64,000 bases of DNA, taken from Flavivirga spongiicola (GTDB taxonomy: Bacteria > Bacteroidota > Bacteroidia > Flavobacteriales > Flavobacteriaceae). Shown piece by piece: positions 26,860-36,172 of this stretch (the first letter of the stretch is position 1; every line of letters starts with the position of its first letter). Where the stretch lies: contig NZ_JAUOEO010000001.1 in the NCBI RefSeq assembly GCF_030540825.1, forward strand, positions 1,957,001 to 2,021,000. Direction: 5' to 3'. The notes beneath the pieces were generated by a model, which had not been told where the DNA came from, made no database searches, and saw only the letters and a list, made by a program, of their open reading frames with translations. The position numbers were made by a program, and so were the translations under genes.

Positions 26860-27771
26860 TGTTATAAACGGAACAATGATGAGTAGAGAAAGAAACACTT
26901 CTTTAAACCATTTTTCTTGAATAATCTCGATATAATTTGTTATGATTATAGCCAGTGGTGCAAACATGAATAAAAATTCACTCCCGTTTTTTTCAGGAGC
27001 ATGAAGCACTATCAAAAAGGCTATTACAACCGCAACAATAATAATTTTAAAAGAAGCTCTAAAGGCTTTTTTCTTCTTTTTAATATTCCGTAAGTAAAAT
27101 ATGGACGACCAAATCCCGAAAGACAATAGCAAGGTAATGGCAACCAAGTATTTTACAGAATTATAGTTACCAAAATCGTAGCTGATTTTTGGTGAGATGT
27201 TTAATATTTCAAAAAAACGATCGTACATAACTATAGAAACACTTATGGAAATCACAAAAATAGTAATGACTGCTAGGAAAGGTATAATCCAATGCCTTAA
27301 TTTATTATCTGTATATAAAACCAGAGCAATTAGTATTAAAGCAAAAAACAAAATTGTCCAAAAATAAAATAACGATGCAATAGCGATCCAAAAAGCAGCG
27401 TCAAATAATTTCTTTTTTACATTTTTTTCAGACCGTAAACTTACTGTACGCCTTAAGCCGAGTAAAATAAAAAAATTAGAAAGAACTATAGCTGTGTCAC
27501 TAGTAGTGTGAACAATTAGCAACAAAAACAAACTAAATAATAAAATCTCATAGTTGTCATTCATTGTTAAGTTATTCTTACTAACAATAAAGTTTAAAAG
27601 TAAAACAGTCATGCAACAAACGGAAAGTAAAACAATTTGCTTTAATACAAATACTAATGTTATTGGTTCGTTTATTAATTCTACCCTAGCTATTATGAAA
27701 GCTAAAAGCGTAATAAAAAAAACAATGATGAAATTTATTGACTTAGATTTTCCTAAAATGCTTGTTATCAT
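26848..27771 (-). CDS. DUF6427-type integral membrane protein
   Basis: The 307-residue protein has roughly nine membrane helices with a basic loop (KNVKKKLF, about residues 118-125) and another near KKKKKAFRASFK. It matches a flavobacterial family that I recall as DUF6427, usually encoded beside upp and purD. No known transporter or enzyme motif can be seen. Its 3' end overlaps upp by 12 bases, tail to tail. Its start codon lies within the promoter region of the small protein at 27853. Confidence 0.65.
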   Translation of the reverse strand: MITSILGKSKSINFIIVFFITLLAFIIARVELINEPITLVFVLKQIVLLSVCCMTVLLLNFIVSKNNLTMNDNYEILLFSLFLLLIVHTTSDTAIVLSNFFILLGLRRTVSLRSEKNVKKKLFDAAFWIAIASLFYFWTILFFALILIALVLYTDNKLRHWIIPFLAVITIFVISISVSIVMYDRFFEILNISPKISYDFGNYNSVKYLVAITLLLSFGIWSSIFYLRNIKKKKKAFRASFKIIIVAVVIAFLIVLHAPEKNGSEFLFMFAPLAIIITNYIEIIQEKWFKEVFLSLLIIVPFITLLL

Positions 27772-27791
27772 TAACTCTTTTTGTATTTTTG
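27762..27791 (+). promoter_or_regulatory. Promoter of the small membrane protein gene
   Basis: TTG (27762-27764), a 19-bp spacer and TATTTTTG (27784-27791) match the Bacteroidota TTTG-N19-TAnnTTTG pattern. It overlaps the start codon of the divergent gene at 27771. The expected transcript start is about 54 bases upstream of the ATG at 27853. Confidence 0.5.
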
Positions 27792-27812
27792 CTACGTAAA
27801 TATGTAAATATA

Positions 27813-27831
27813 CTAACTATAAAATAGTTAG
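27813..27831. promoter_or_regulatory. Inverted repeat in a 5' leader
   Basis: CTAACTA-TAAAA-TAGTTAG is a perfect 7-bp stem in the predicted leader of the gene at 27853. It may be an operator or a small leader hairpin. No T-run follows. Confidence 0.4.
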
Positions 27832-27852
27832 AAAACAATAATAAAAAAACAC

Positions 27853-28080
27853 ATGAAAGATTTCTTTTACGCTATACAGGATTTATTCGTTAATGTTCTT
27901 TTTGCACCATACGATGCTTTACGAGCTCTTGAGCTAGAAAGCTGGTTTGCAGCAAATATAGTTTCTTGGATTTTCCTTCTTATAGGTTTTGTTGCTATGC
28001 TTTATTGGATGAAGCAACTTAAAATGTTTAACGATAATAATGAAGAAGACAAAAGTGTTTCTTCACACTCATTTTTATAA
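27853..28080 (+). CDS. Small conserved membrane protein (DUF6341-like)
   Basis: This is a 75-residue protein with an amphipathic N-terminal helix (FFYAIQDLFVNVLFAPYDALRALE), one clear membrane helix (about residues 35-55, IVSWIFLLIGFVAMLYWM) and an acidic, Ser-rich tail. I associate this sequence with a flavobacterial DUF6341 family found between the DUF6427 gene and purD. The function is unknown. Its last six bases overlap the end of purD, tail to tail. Confidence 0.7.
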   Translation: MKDFFYAIQDLFVNVLFAPYDALRALELESWFAANIVSWIFLLIGFVAMLYWMKQLKMFNDNNEEDKSVSSHSFL

Positions 28081-29346
28081 ATCGAACCCTATATCCTTAC
28101 GATAATTCATCTTATCAAAATGTAGTTTTTCTATATTTTGATAAGATTTTTTTATGGCTTCTTGGTATGTGTTTCCATATGACGTAATAGCCATAACACG
28201 TCCCCCAGAGGTTACTATCTTACCTTCATTTAATACAGCTCCCGCATGAAAAGGTATGGAATCTTGAATGTTTTCTATTCCTATAATCTCTTTTCCTTTC
28301 TCATAAGCTTCAGGATAGCCCCCAGATACTAACATAATAGTTGTCGCTGCTCGTTCGTCTATTTCAATGTTAATTTTATCTAATGTACCATGAGACATTG
28401 CCTGGAGTATTTCAACAAAGTCATTTTTTAGTCTAGGTAATACGACTTCGGTTTCAGGATCTCCCATACGTACATTGTATTCTATAACTTTTGGATCGTC
28501 TCCAACTTTAATAAGCCCAATAAACACAAATCCTACATAAGGCAAATTGTCCTTTTTAAAACCATTAATAGTAGGTTTTACAATACGTTCTTCAATTTTA
28601 TTAAGGAATTCATCGGTCGCAAAAGGCACAGGAGAAACTGCTCCCATACCACCTGTGTTTAATCCCGTATCGCCTTCACCTATTCGTTTATAATCCTTTG
28701 CGGTTGGTAAAATTTTATAGTTTGTACCATCAGTTAGTACAAAACAGCTTAATTCTATGCCATCTAAAAATTCTTCAATAACCACTTTAGTGCTTGCTTC
28801 TCCAAATTTGGCATCAACTAGCATGCTTTTTAATTCCGCTTTAGCGGCCTCTAAATCATTTAAAATAACAACACCTTTACCAGCAGCTAATCCATCTGCT
28901 TTTAAAACGTAAGGCGCTTTTAACGTTTCTAAAAAAGCATAACCATTTTCTACGGTTTCTTTCGTAAAACTTTCATAAGCTGCTGTTGGAATATGGTGTC
29001 TGTATAAAAACTCCTTGGCAAACTCTTTACTTCCTTCTAATTCTGCCGCTACTTTTTGAGGGCCTATAACAGACACATGTTTAATAGCGTCATCATTTAA
29101 AAAATAATCATGCACGCCATTAACTAAAGGGTCTTCAGGGCCAACAACAACCATTTCAATGCCTTCTTTTAAAACGAGCTCTTTAATCGCATCAAAATCA
29201 TTCACTCCAATATTTACATTAGTAGCTATTTGGGCCGTTCCAGAATTTCCCGGTGCCACAAATAATTGTTTACATTTAGCACTTTGAGCTATTTTCCATG
29301 CAAATGTGTGTTCTCTTCCTCCAGAACCGAGAATTAAGATATTCAT
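28075..29346 (-). CDS. purD: Phosphoribosylamine-glycine ligase
   Basis: PurD (GARS) joins glycine to phosphoribosylamine with ATP, the second step of purine synthesis. I start the gene at 29346, giving MNILILGSGGREHTFAWK, the exact family N-terminus; an upstream in-frame Met at 29412 would add 22 residues that do not fit the family. ATP-grasp features follow: PYVLKADGLAAGKGV, MGAVSP, and YNVRMGDPETEVVLPRL. About 423 residues is a normal length. A possible -7 element lies about 90 bp upstream. Confidence 0.97.
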   Translation of the reverse strand: MNILILGSGGREHTFAWKIAQSAKCKQLFVAPGNSGTAQIATNVNIGVNDFDAIKELVLKEGIEMVVVGPEDPLVNGVHDYFLNDDAIKHVSVIGPQKVAAELEGSKEFAKEFLYRHHIPTAAYESFTKETVENGYAFLETLKAPYVLKADGLAAGKGVVILNDLEAAKAELKSMLVDAKFGEASTKVVIEEFLDGIELSCFVLTDGTNYKILPTAKDYKRIGEGDTGLNTGGMGAVSPVPFATDEFLNKIEERIVKPTINGFKKDNLPYVGFVFIGLIKVGDDPKVIEYNVRMGDPETEVVLPRLKNDFVEILQAMSHGTLDKINIEIDERAATTIMLVSGGYPEAYEKGKEIIGIENIQDSIPFHAGAVLNEGKIVTSGGRVMAITSYGNTYQEAIKKSYQNIEKLHFDKMNYRKDIGFDL

Positions 29347-29432
29347 TGTGTTTATTTTTAGATTCCCTTTTGTATGGGAATGACCATTTTTTGTTTTCAA
29401 ATGCAAAAGCATTTAAAGTAATTTTTCGAATG

Positions 29433-29440
29433 CAAAAATA
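29433..29440 (-). promoter_or_regulatory. Candidate -7 element for purD
   Basis: On the minus strand TATTTTTG fits TAnnTTTG, about 87-94 bp upstream of the purD start. The -33 region is poor (TTCG at the expected place), so the call is tentative. Confidence 0.35.
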
Positions 29441-29446
29441 AAATTA

Positions 29447-30820
29447 ATGCTACGAATTCACGAATATTTTTTATTTACTTTACACAAATTATCCTTTTTA
29501 TTGAATTTATTCGAACTTTCACTAAAACTTAAAGGCTTTTCAATACGAAAAGCCAAGCTCGCTTTGAAAGCTATTCAAAAGAAAAGTGATTCTGAATTTA
29601 ATACTTATATTAAAACTAAAAAGAAAGATATTGTCAATTATCATTTAAAGCATAATTCATTTTATAAATCGTTTGCAAAAGATGCAAATCCATTAGATTG
29701 GAACACCGTTCCGATTATGTCTAAAAAAGATTTGCAGCAACCATTAGTAACACTATTATCTAATAGGTTTTCAACAAAAAATATTTATATAGATAAGACC
29801 TCCGGAGCATCAGGGCATCCTTTTATTTTCTCTAAAGATAAATTCACGCATGCCTTAACCTGGAGCATTATAATGGATCGATTTTCTTGGTTTAATCTTA
29901 ATTTTAACAGCACAAAACAAGCACGATTTTATGGAATTCCTCTGGATAGAAAAGGGTATTATACTGAGAAACTAAAAGACTTTATTAGTAACAGATATCG
30001 ATTTAATGTGTTTGATTTAAGTGATGAGGCTCTTGAAAACTGGTTAATTGATTTTAAAAGGAAACCTTTCTTCTATATGAATGGCTATACAAGCCCTATC
30101 GTTCAATTCGCAAAATACCTTCGACATAAAAATATCATCCTTAAAGCTATTTGCCCTACCTTAAAAGCCTGTGTTGTAACATCTGAAATGCTTTTTAAAG
30201 ACGACAAACAACTTATGGAAAAACAATTTGGAATACCGGTAATCAATGAATACGGTGCTTCAGAATTAGATTTGATTGCTTTTGAAAATACGAATGGTGA
30301 ATGGATTGTAAATAGTGAGACACTTTTTGTTGAGGTTTTAGATGAAAACAACAACGTCTTGCCAAATGGTGAAGAAGGACGTTTAGTCATTACTTCTTTA
30401 TACAATAAAACACAGCCATTTATAAGGTATGACATTGGTGATATAGGGGTTCTTTCCCAAAAAAGCACACCCAAAAAACCCATCTTAGAAAAACTAATAG
30501 GTAGAACAAATGACATGGCTTCATTGCCTAGTGGAAAAAAAGCTGCCGGATTAACATTCTATTACATTACAAAAAGTATTATTGAAGATGATGGCAACGT
30601 TAAAGAGTTTGTTATTGTACAATTAAAACTCGATACTTTTAAAATTTACTATGTTAGTGATATAGATATTTCACAAAATAAAATGACCATGATAAAGAAC
30701 GAAATGGAAAATTATCTTGAGAATGGGCTTACTATCCTATTTGAAAGACAAACGGCATTAAAACGCTTGAAAAGTGGTAAATTGAAGCAGTTTTCATCAT
30801 TAATATACCCAAATAAATGA
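29447..30820 (+). CDS. CapK/PaaK-like AMP-forming ligase family protein
   Basis: The 457-residue protein contains the adenylate-forming signature DKTSGASGHPF (about residues 117-127), the NEYGASELD adenine-binding motif and the RYDIGDIG hinge motif, as in phenylacetate-CoA ligases. In capsule and exopolysaccharide loci such proteins are named CapK. They probably activate an acyl or other carboxylate group to decorate a sugar, but the substrate is not known. Its last four bases overlap wecB (ATGA), placing it in the plus-strand arm of the glycan locus. Confidence 0.82.
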   Translation: MLRIHEYFLFTLHKLSFLLNLFELSLKLKGFSIRKAKLALKAIQKKSDSEFNTYIKTKKKDIVNYHLKHNSFYKSFAKDANPLDWNTVPIMSKKDLQQPLVTLLSNRFSTKNIYIDKTSGASGHPFIFSKDKFTHALTWSIIMDRFSWFNLNFNSTKQARFYGIPLDRKGYYTEKLKDFISNRYRFNVFDLSDEALENWLIDFKRKPFFYMNGYTSPIVQFAKYLRHKNIILKAICPTLKACVVTSEMLFKDDKQLMEKQFGIPVINEYGASELDLIAFENTNGEWIVNSETLFVEVLDENNNVLPNGEEGRLVITSLYNKTQPFIRYDIGDIGVLSQKSTPKKPILEKLIGRTNDMASLPSGKKAAGLTFYYITKSIIEDDGNVKEFVIVQLKLDTFKIYYVSDIDISQNKMTMIKNEMENYLENGLTILFERQTALKRLKSGKLKQFSSLIYPNK

Positions 30821-31911
30821 CTATTACTATAGTAGCTGGTGCCCGACCTAATTTTATGAAAATTGCTCCTATTATTGAAGCTATTCAGAATAAAGAAAAG
30901 GATGGAACCAATATTAATTATCGACTTGTACACACGGGACAACATTACGATAAAAACTTAAGCGATACCTTTTTTGAAGAATTAAATATCCCTTTTCCGG
31001 ATACCAATCTTGAAGTTAAAAGCGGTACACAAGCAGAACAAACTGCTGCTATTATGATTGGTTTTGAAAAAGAATTAGAACAAAACCCTTGTGATTTGGT
31101 GATGGTTGTTGGCGATGTGACCTCAACCATGGCTTGTACTATTGTTGCTAAAAAAGCGCATATAAAAGTAGCTCATGTTGAAGCTGGAATTCGTTCTGGT
31201 GATATGAAAATGCCCGAAGAAATTAACAGAATTGTAACTGATAGCTTAACCGATTATTTTTTCACAACGTCTATGTATGCAAATGAGAATTTGATGAAGT
31301 TCGGCATCACAAAATCGAACATCTTTTTTGTTGGAAATGTCATGATTGATACCCTTCGAAGACATGAAGCTCGATTAAAAAAGCCAACTCTTTGGGAAGA
31401 TTTGAATTTATCAGAAAAAAACTATCTGGTTATGACGCTTCATAGGCCCAGTAACGTAGATGAAGAAGCCCAACTAAAAAAATTAGTTAGTCAAATTGTG
31501 GCATTAGGTGAGAATTACCCCATTATTTTTCCTGTACATCCCCGAACAAAAAAGCTTTTAAGTGGTTTAAATTTAAATTTTAAAAATCTTCATTACGTAA
31601 ATCCCTTAGGCTACTTAGAATTTAATTATTTAGTAAAAAACGCCTTAGCTGTGTTAACCGATTCTGGTGGTATCACAGAAGAAACGACTGTTATGAATGT
31701 ACCTTGTATGACGCTTAGAGACTCCACAGAACGTCCTGAAACTTGTGACATTGGAACCAACATATTAGTTGGAACTGATTCTAAAAAAATTGAAAAAGCT
31801 TTTAAAACATTGCTTTCTGAATCCTGGAAACAAGGAACCATTCCTGAGTTATGGGATGGATCTGCTGCAAATAGAATTGTTAATCATTTACTAGACATTT
31901 ATGAGTTATAA
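30817..31911 (+). CDS. wecB: UDP-N-acetylglucosamine 2-epimerase (non-hydrolysing)
   Basis: The 364-residue enzyme interconverts UDP-GlcNAc and UDP-ManNAc. It has the N-terminal VAGARPNFMKIAPI motif, the catalytic-region sequences VHTGQHYD, HVEAGIRSGD and MPEEINR, and the C-terminal LTDSGGITEE and RDSTERPET motifs. Length is typical. Start and stop overlap the neighbouring genes by four bases and one base. UDP-ManNAc could serve the WecG/TagA-type transferase encoded at 37324. Confidence 0.95.
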   Translation: MTITIVAGARPNFMKIAPIIEAIQNKEKDGTNINYRLVHTGQHYDKNLSDTFFEELNIPFPDTNLEVKSGTQAEQTAAIMIGFEKELEQNPCDLVMVVGDVTSTMACTIVAKKAHIKVAHVEAGIRSGDMKMPEEINRIVTDSLTDYFFTTSMYANENLMKFGITKSNIFFVGNVMIDTLRRHEARLKKPTLWEDLNLSEKNYLVMTLHRPSNVDEEAQLKKLVSQIVALGENYPIIFPVHPRTKKLLSGLNLNFKNLHYVNPLGYLEFNYLVKNALAVLTDSGGITEETTVMNVPCMTLRDSTERPETCDIGTNILVGTDSKKIEKAFKTLLSESWKQGTIPELWDGSAANRIVNHLLDIYEL

Positions 31912-33077
31912 TGACTGATATACTTATCATAACCAATTATTTTCCTCCTGAAACCGGGGCTGCTTCAAACCGGATTTTTCATTTAGCAGAAGGCTTGAAA
32001 AAACATGATTTTAAAGTATCTGTTTTAACACCTTTACCTAATTATCCAACTGGTGAAATTTTTGACGCTTATAAAGGAAGATTTAAGGACACTTCTACAA
32101 AAAACAATATAACCATTTATCGTTTATGGATTTATGCCAGTAACTCTAAAAATAAGTTGTTACGCTTAATAGCCATGCTCTCTTACAGCTTTAGCTTATG
32201 TTGGTTTTTTCTGTGGAATAAAATTCCAAAAACGGTTATCATACAATCCCCTCCATTGCTGGTTGCGTTTACTTCTGTTTTGTTTCTACGTTCTAAAAAA
32301 CGAAAACTTATTTTAAATATAAGTGATTTATGGCCTATTGCAGGATTGGAATTAGGAGCCTTTAAAAAGAATCTTAGTTATAATTTACTTGAAAAAATTG
32401 AATACTTTAATTATAAACATGCCGATTTAATTTTAGGGCAAAGCAATGAAATTTTAAATCATGTAAGGTCTTTGTTTCCTAAAAAAGGCACCTTTTTGTA
32501 TCGTAATTATCCCGATTTTGTAACACCTAAAGTTTCTAAAAGAGTAGTTTCAAAAGGAAAACTAAAAATGGTTTATGCTGGTTTATTGGGTATAGCACAA
32601 GGAGTCTACAAGTTGTGCAAGGAGTTAGATTATACTCATATTCAATTTCATATTTATGGTGGCGGTACAGAACGAGATAAAATTCAGACGCTTATTTCGA
32701 ATAATCCAGAATTAGATATTGTATATCACGGTGAAGTCTCAAGAGATACCTTACACAAAGTGCTTGTGAGATACGATTTAACCATTATTCCGTTACTGAA
32801 TAGAATTTATGGGTCTGTGCCTTCAAAAATATTTGAATACGCCAGATTAGGTTTGCCTATGCTTTATTTTGGAGGTGGTGAGGGGGAGTTAATTATACAA
32901 AAATATGATTTAGGTTGGATAGCTAAATCTGGAGATTATGACGATTTGAATACTGTAATTTCTAAAATTAAATCTTCAGATATAGAATTAAAAAATAGAA
33001 AAAGAATAATAAAAATAGCTATTGAATATTTTGACTTTGGTAAGCAACTGGATTCGTTAATTAAAAAAGTTCAATAA
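31911..33077 (+). CDS. Glycosyltransferase family 4 (WbuB-like)
   Basis: The 388-residue GT-B enzyme opens with ILIITNYFPPETGAASNRI, contains LNISDLWPIAGLELG and carries the GT4 donor-binding sequence near VPSKIFEYARLGLP (about residues 302-315). It resembles WbuB-type transferases that often follow a WecB-type epimerase, which fits the neighbour. The acceptor is probably a lipid-linked sugar on the inner membrane. It overlaps the end of the convergent glycosylphosphotransferase gene by 7 bp. Confidence 0.88.
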   Translation: MTDILIITNYFPPETGAASNRIFHLAEGLKKHDFKVSVLTPLPNYPTGEIFDAYKGRFKDTSTKNNITIYRLWIYASNSKNKLLRLIAMLSYSFSLCWFFLWNKIPKTVIIQSPPLLVAFTSVLFLRSKKRKLILNISDLWPIAGLELGAFKKNLSYNLLEKIEYFNYKHADLILGQSNEILNHVRSLFPKKGTFLYRNYPDFVTPKVSKRVVSKGKLKMVYAGLLGIAQGVYKLCKELDYTHIQFHIYGGGTERDKIQTLISNNPELDIVYHGEVSRDTLHKVLVRYDLTIIPLLNRIYGSVPSKIFEYARLGLPMLYFGGGEGELIIQKYDLGWIAKSGDYDDLNTVISKIKSSDIELKNRKRIIKIAIEYFDFGKQLDSLIKKVQ

Positions 33078-34480
33078 GCAGTCTCTTGACCTTTAAGCAT
33101 ATTTATTATAGTTTGCAAAATGATTCTAATATCTAAAAACAATGACCAATTTTCAATATAAAAATTATCATATTTAATACGGTTAATAATATCCTCATCT
33201 GTCTTTATCTCTCCTCTATACCCTTTAATTTGTGCCAACCCAGTTATTCCAGGTTTAACATGATGTCTGAAAATAAAATTATATTTATCTACCTTTTTCG
33301 AATAATCCTCTGTATATGTTAACATATGAGGTCGAGGCCCAACAACACTCATATCCCCTTTTAATACATTAATAAATTGTGGCAGCTCATCTAGGTTTGT
33401 TCTCCGTAAAAACCTTCCAATTTTCGTTATACGAACATCGTTTTGTTTTACGTAAGTACCTTTCTCTTCCCTTGTAGTAGTTAGTGACCTAAACTTATAA
33501 CAGTAAAATTCTTTATAATTAATCCCATGTCTTTTATGTCTATAAAATAAGGGGCCTTTAGATTCAAATTTAAAAAGAATAAATAAAATTATTGAAAGCC
33601 AAAAATGAAAGAAAATAATAACAAATAAAGAAAATACAATATCAAAACCTCGTTTTAAGAACTTATTAAATTCATTATTTAATGCAACACCTTGAATAGA
33701 TAAAATAGGAAGATAGCTATAATAATCGGTGTGTAATCGTTTAGTAAAAAGATTGAGTGTATTCGGAATAAACTTAATATTACAATGGTTTAAATTGGCA
33801 TACTTTACATATTCATTAACCTCTTTTTCGGTTAACTCATCAATAGCGCAATAAATTTCATCGATATTAAGATTCTTCTGTATAAAACTAAAACTGTCTT
33901 TAATCGTGCCTGTTACATTATTGTCTCCAGAATCATTAAAAATAGCCTTTATATTATACCCTAACTCCTTCTTTTTTTTAAATATACTTTCAAGTTCATT
34001 AACATTCTCTCCACAACCTACAATAATAACATTTCTTAGATTTCCCTTTAAATACGCACGAACCTTTTTTAAGGTATAAAAACTTAATATTTTAACGACT
34101 CCAGTGGCTAAAAATGAATAAAGTAAATATTTAAAAATGACTATCGCTCCTACATTTATACTTCTAAATATGCCAACATAGGCAAAAATAATTATTGTAT
34201 ATGTTAAAAACTGTTTTATTAAAAGGGAGATTATACTTTGTGCCGAGGTATACCTATATACTTTATAAAACTTTAATAAAAGTGTTGTTGAAAGCCAAAA
34301 AACAATAGAATAAATGATGTAAAGTATGTGTTTATTATTAAACACTTCCATTGAAAAGAAAAACAGCTTTTCATCATTAAAATCTAACAAGTAATACGCG
34401 AAGATATTAATGATAGAAATATCATATATTATTAGAAAGGGTCTTAACAGCCATGAATATCTACCTCGTATATGTCCCAT
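33071..34480 (-). CDS. Polyprenyl glycosylphosphotransferase (glycan initiation)
   Basis: The 469-residue protein has four N-terminal membrane helices (about 10-120), a nucleotide-binding-like middle domain ([15 protein letters not shown]), a fifth helix near residue 280 and a C-terminal bacterial sugar-transferase domain with the motifs [38 protein letters not shown] and [11 protein letters not shown]. It attaches the first sugar phosphate to undecaprenyl phosphate. It lies 7 bp downstream of the UDP-glucuronate decarboxylase gene. A second, unrelated initiator is encoded at 36173. Confidence 0.94.
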   Translation of the reverse strand: MGHIRGRYSWLLRPFLIIYDISIINIFAYYLLDFNDEKLFFFSMEVFNNKHILYIIYSIVFWLSTTLLLKFYKVYRYTSAQSIISLLIKQFLTYTIIIFAYVGIFRSINVGAIVIFKYLLYSFLATGVVKILSFYTLKKVRAYLKGNLRNVIIVGCGENVNELESIFKKKKELGYNIKAIFNDSGDNNVTGTIKDSFSFIQKNLNIDEIYCAIDELTEKEVNEYVKYANLNHCNIKFIPNTLNLFTKRLHTDYYSYLPILSIQGVALNNEFNKFLKRGFDIVFSLFVIIFFHFWLSIILFILFKFESKGPLFYRHKRHGINYKEFYCYKFRSLTTTREEKGTYVKQNDVRITKIGRFLRRTNLDELPQFINVLKGDMSVVGPRPHMLTYTEDYSKKVDKYNFIFRHHVKPGITGLAQIKGYRGEIKTDEDIINRIKYDNFYIENWSLFLDIRIILQTIINMLKGQETAY

Positions 34481-34487
34481 TAACTAA

Positions 34488-35474
34488 TCAGTCATTAATA
34501 TAACCAGAAAAATCTTTGTGTTCACTTTTATAAAGTTCTTCTTCTGTTAAACTTTTAAAAAAATCAAACGTTATTTTCATTCCTTTTGCTCTATCTATTT
34601 TCGGTTCCCAGTCTAATAATTTTTTAGCTAATGAAATATCTGGTTGTCTCTGCATTGGGTCATTTAGAGGTAAGTCTTTGTATATTACTTTTTGAGAAGT
34701 TCCCGTAAGCTTAATAATCTCCTCTGCAAATTCTTTAATGGTAATCTCATGTGGGTTACCTATATTTACAGGTAAGTTATAATCACTTAATAGCAGTTTA
34801 TATATGCCTTCAACTTGATCATCAACATAACAAAATGATCGGGTTTGAGAGCCATCTCCAAATATAGTTAAATCTTCTCCTCTCAAAGCTTGTCCCATAA
34901 ATGCAGGAATCACTCTACCATCATTAAGTCTCATCCGTGGACCATAGGTATTAAATATACGAACAATACGTGTTTCTAAGCCATGAAATCTATGATAGGC
35001 CATGGTAATAGACTCTTGAAAACGTTTTGCCTCGTCATAAACACCTCTTGGACCAATTGTGTTTACATTACCGTAGTAATCTTCTGTTTGCGGATGTACT
35101 AAAGGGTCTCCATAGACTTCTGATGTAGAGGCTATGAGTATTCTCGCTTTTTTAGCTTTTGCAAGACCTAATAAGTTATGAGTTCCTAATGAGCCTACTT
35201 TTAAAGTTTGTATAGGTATCTTTAAATAATCTATTGGGCTTGCAGGCGAAGCAAAATGAAGTATATAATCTAAATCTCTTTCTATATTTACAAACTCAGT
35301 AACATCATGCTCTATAAACTCAAAATTTCGGCTCCCTTCTAAATGAGAAAGATTTTTTTTATCTCCAGTTATAAAGTTGTCCATACCAATAACATGGTAA
35401 TCTTCTTTAATAAAACGATCACATAAATGTGATCCTAAAAAACCTGCTGCTCCTGTAATTAAAATTTTTTTCAA
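34488..35474 (-). CDS. UDP-glucuronate decarboxylase (UDP-xylose synthase)
   Basis: The 328-residue extended SDR has the NAD motif [10 protein letters not shown], the [12 protein letters not shown] segment typical of UXS, the active-site serine in STSEVYGDP, a YDEAKR catalytic Tyr-x3-Lys and [10 protein letters not shown]. It should decarboxylate UDP-glucuronate to UDP-xylose or its 4-keto intermediate. The start is a TTG at 35474, since an in-frame stop lies directly upstream. The matching UDP-glucose dehydrogenase is a pseudogene a few hundred bases upstream, so substrate must come from a gene elsewhere. Confidence 0.9.
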   Translation of the reverse strand: MKKILITGAAGFLGSHLCDRFIKEDYHVIGMDNFITGDKKNLSHLEGSRNFEFIEHDVTEFVNIERDLDYILHFASPASPIDYLKIPIQTLKVGSLGTHNLLGLAKAKKARILIASTSEVYGDPLVHPQTEDYYGNVNTIGPRGVYDEAKRFQESITMAYHRFHGLETRIVRIFNTYGPRMRLNDGRVIPAFMGQALRGEDLTIFGDGSQTRSFCYVDDQVEGIYKLLLSDYNLPVNIGNPHEITIKEFAEEIIKLTGTSQKVIYKDLPLNDPMQRQPDISLAKKLLDWEPKIDRAKGMKITFDFFKSLTEEELYKSEHKDFSGYIND

Positions 35475-35484
35475 CGCTTATGTT

Positions 35485-35923
35485 TTAATCCTTAATTTTT
35501 TCATCCATCAAATCTAAAGGAATTACTTCAAAGTTATTGCTTCTTTTTTTGATAATCTTCTCCTCCATAAACAATTTTTCCTCCTTCATATCCTGTTAAA
35601 TTATTCCAATACTTTAACCCTTTAAAATAATCGCTTGTAACGGTCTTTCCAGATTTTATTTCAGATAACGAAAAAGGTAATAAGTTAAATACCTCACTCT
35701 ACCTACAAGGCTTTGTCTAATGCTTTGTTGCAATAAAAAATTGTTGGAGCCTGTTAGTATAAACTGCACTGTTTTATTGCTTTCATCTATTATCTGCTGT
35801 AAATATGAAAATAACTTTGGAGTTCGTTGAACCTCATCTAGTATAGCACCGTTTGAATATTGTTCCAAAAACACTTTTGGATCTTCTATTTAAAAGTTCC
35901 TTACGTGCTTCTCTCAAAATCAT
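35485..35923 (-). pseudogene. Decayed AAA_14/DUF4143-type ATPase
   Basis: Pieces of one ATPase are visible in order: an N-terminal MILREARKELL, then (after loss of the P-loop region) IEDPKVFLEQYSNGAILDEVQ, LTGSNNFLLQQSIRQSLVGRV, and, in another frame, LPFSLSEIKSGKTVTSDYFKG, and finally VIPLDLMDEKIKD ending near 35485. The internal SEI and EIKS motifs are fused, so the middle is deleted. At least two frameshifts and one stop are present. The longest open piece runs 35656-35874 from a GTG codon and should not be read as a gene. Confidence 0.8.
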
Positions 35924-35925
35924 AT

Positions 35926-36172
35926 CAGCAATATCAATGGTTTCATCAACGTCAGTTGAAAAAAAAATTTCTTCCTTCCACTTCTTTTACAATAGTATCT
36001 AAACATGGTTCAAACACTGGTAATTCGTCTAAATCGTTTGAATTCCAAACATCTATTCTTGATTCATCAATATCCACCACAATAACATTTATATGTTTAC
36101 ACTTGTGAGCAATTACTGCTATTGTGGGGCCTCAAACATATACAGCTCCTACCTAGCAAATATTTTTGATTT
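35926..36172 (-). pseudogene. UDP-glucose 6-dehydrogenase N-terminal remnant
   Basis: Reading the minus strand gives KIKNIC-stop-VGAVYV-stop-GPTIAVIAHKC, then VIVVDIDESRIDVWNS and LPVFEPCLDTIVKEVEGRNFF, the N-terminal NAD-binding half of a eukaryotic-type UDP-glucose dehydrogenase. The start codon is lost, two stops interrupt the GAGYVGGPT region, and a poly-T run (nine instead of eight) shifts the frame before STDVDETIDIAD. The rest of the gene is missing and the ATPase remnant follows. It lies between the WecA-like and UXS genes. Confidence 0.8.

Noticed and set aside
29346..29412. Longer purD start at 29412
   Set aside because: The additional 22 residues do not match PurD, whose conserved start MNILILGSGG is at 29346.
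35656..35874. Short ATPase-like gene with GTG start
   Set aside because: It is the middle of a longer pseudogene; matching parts continue on both sides in other frames.
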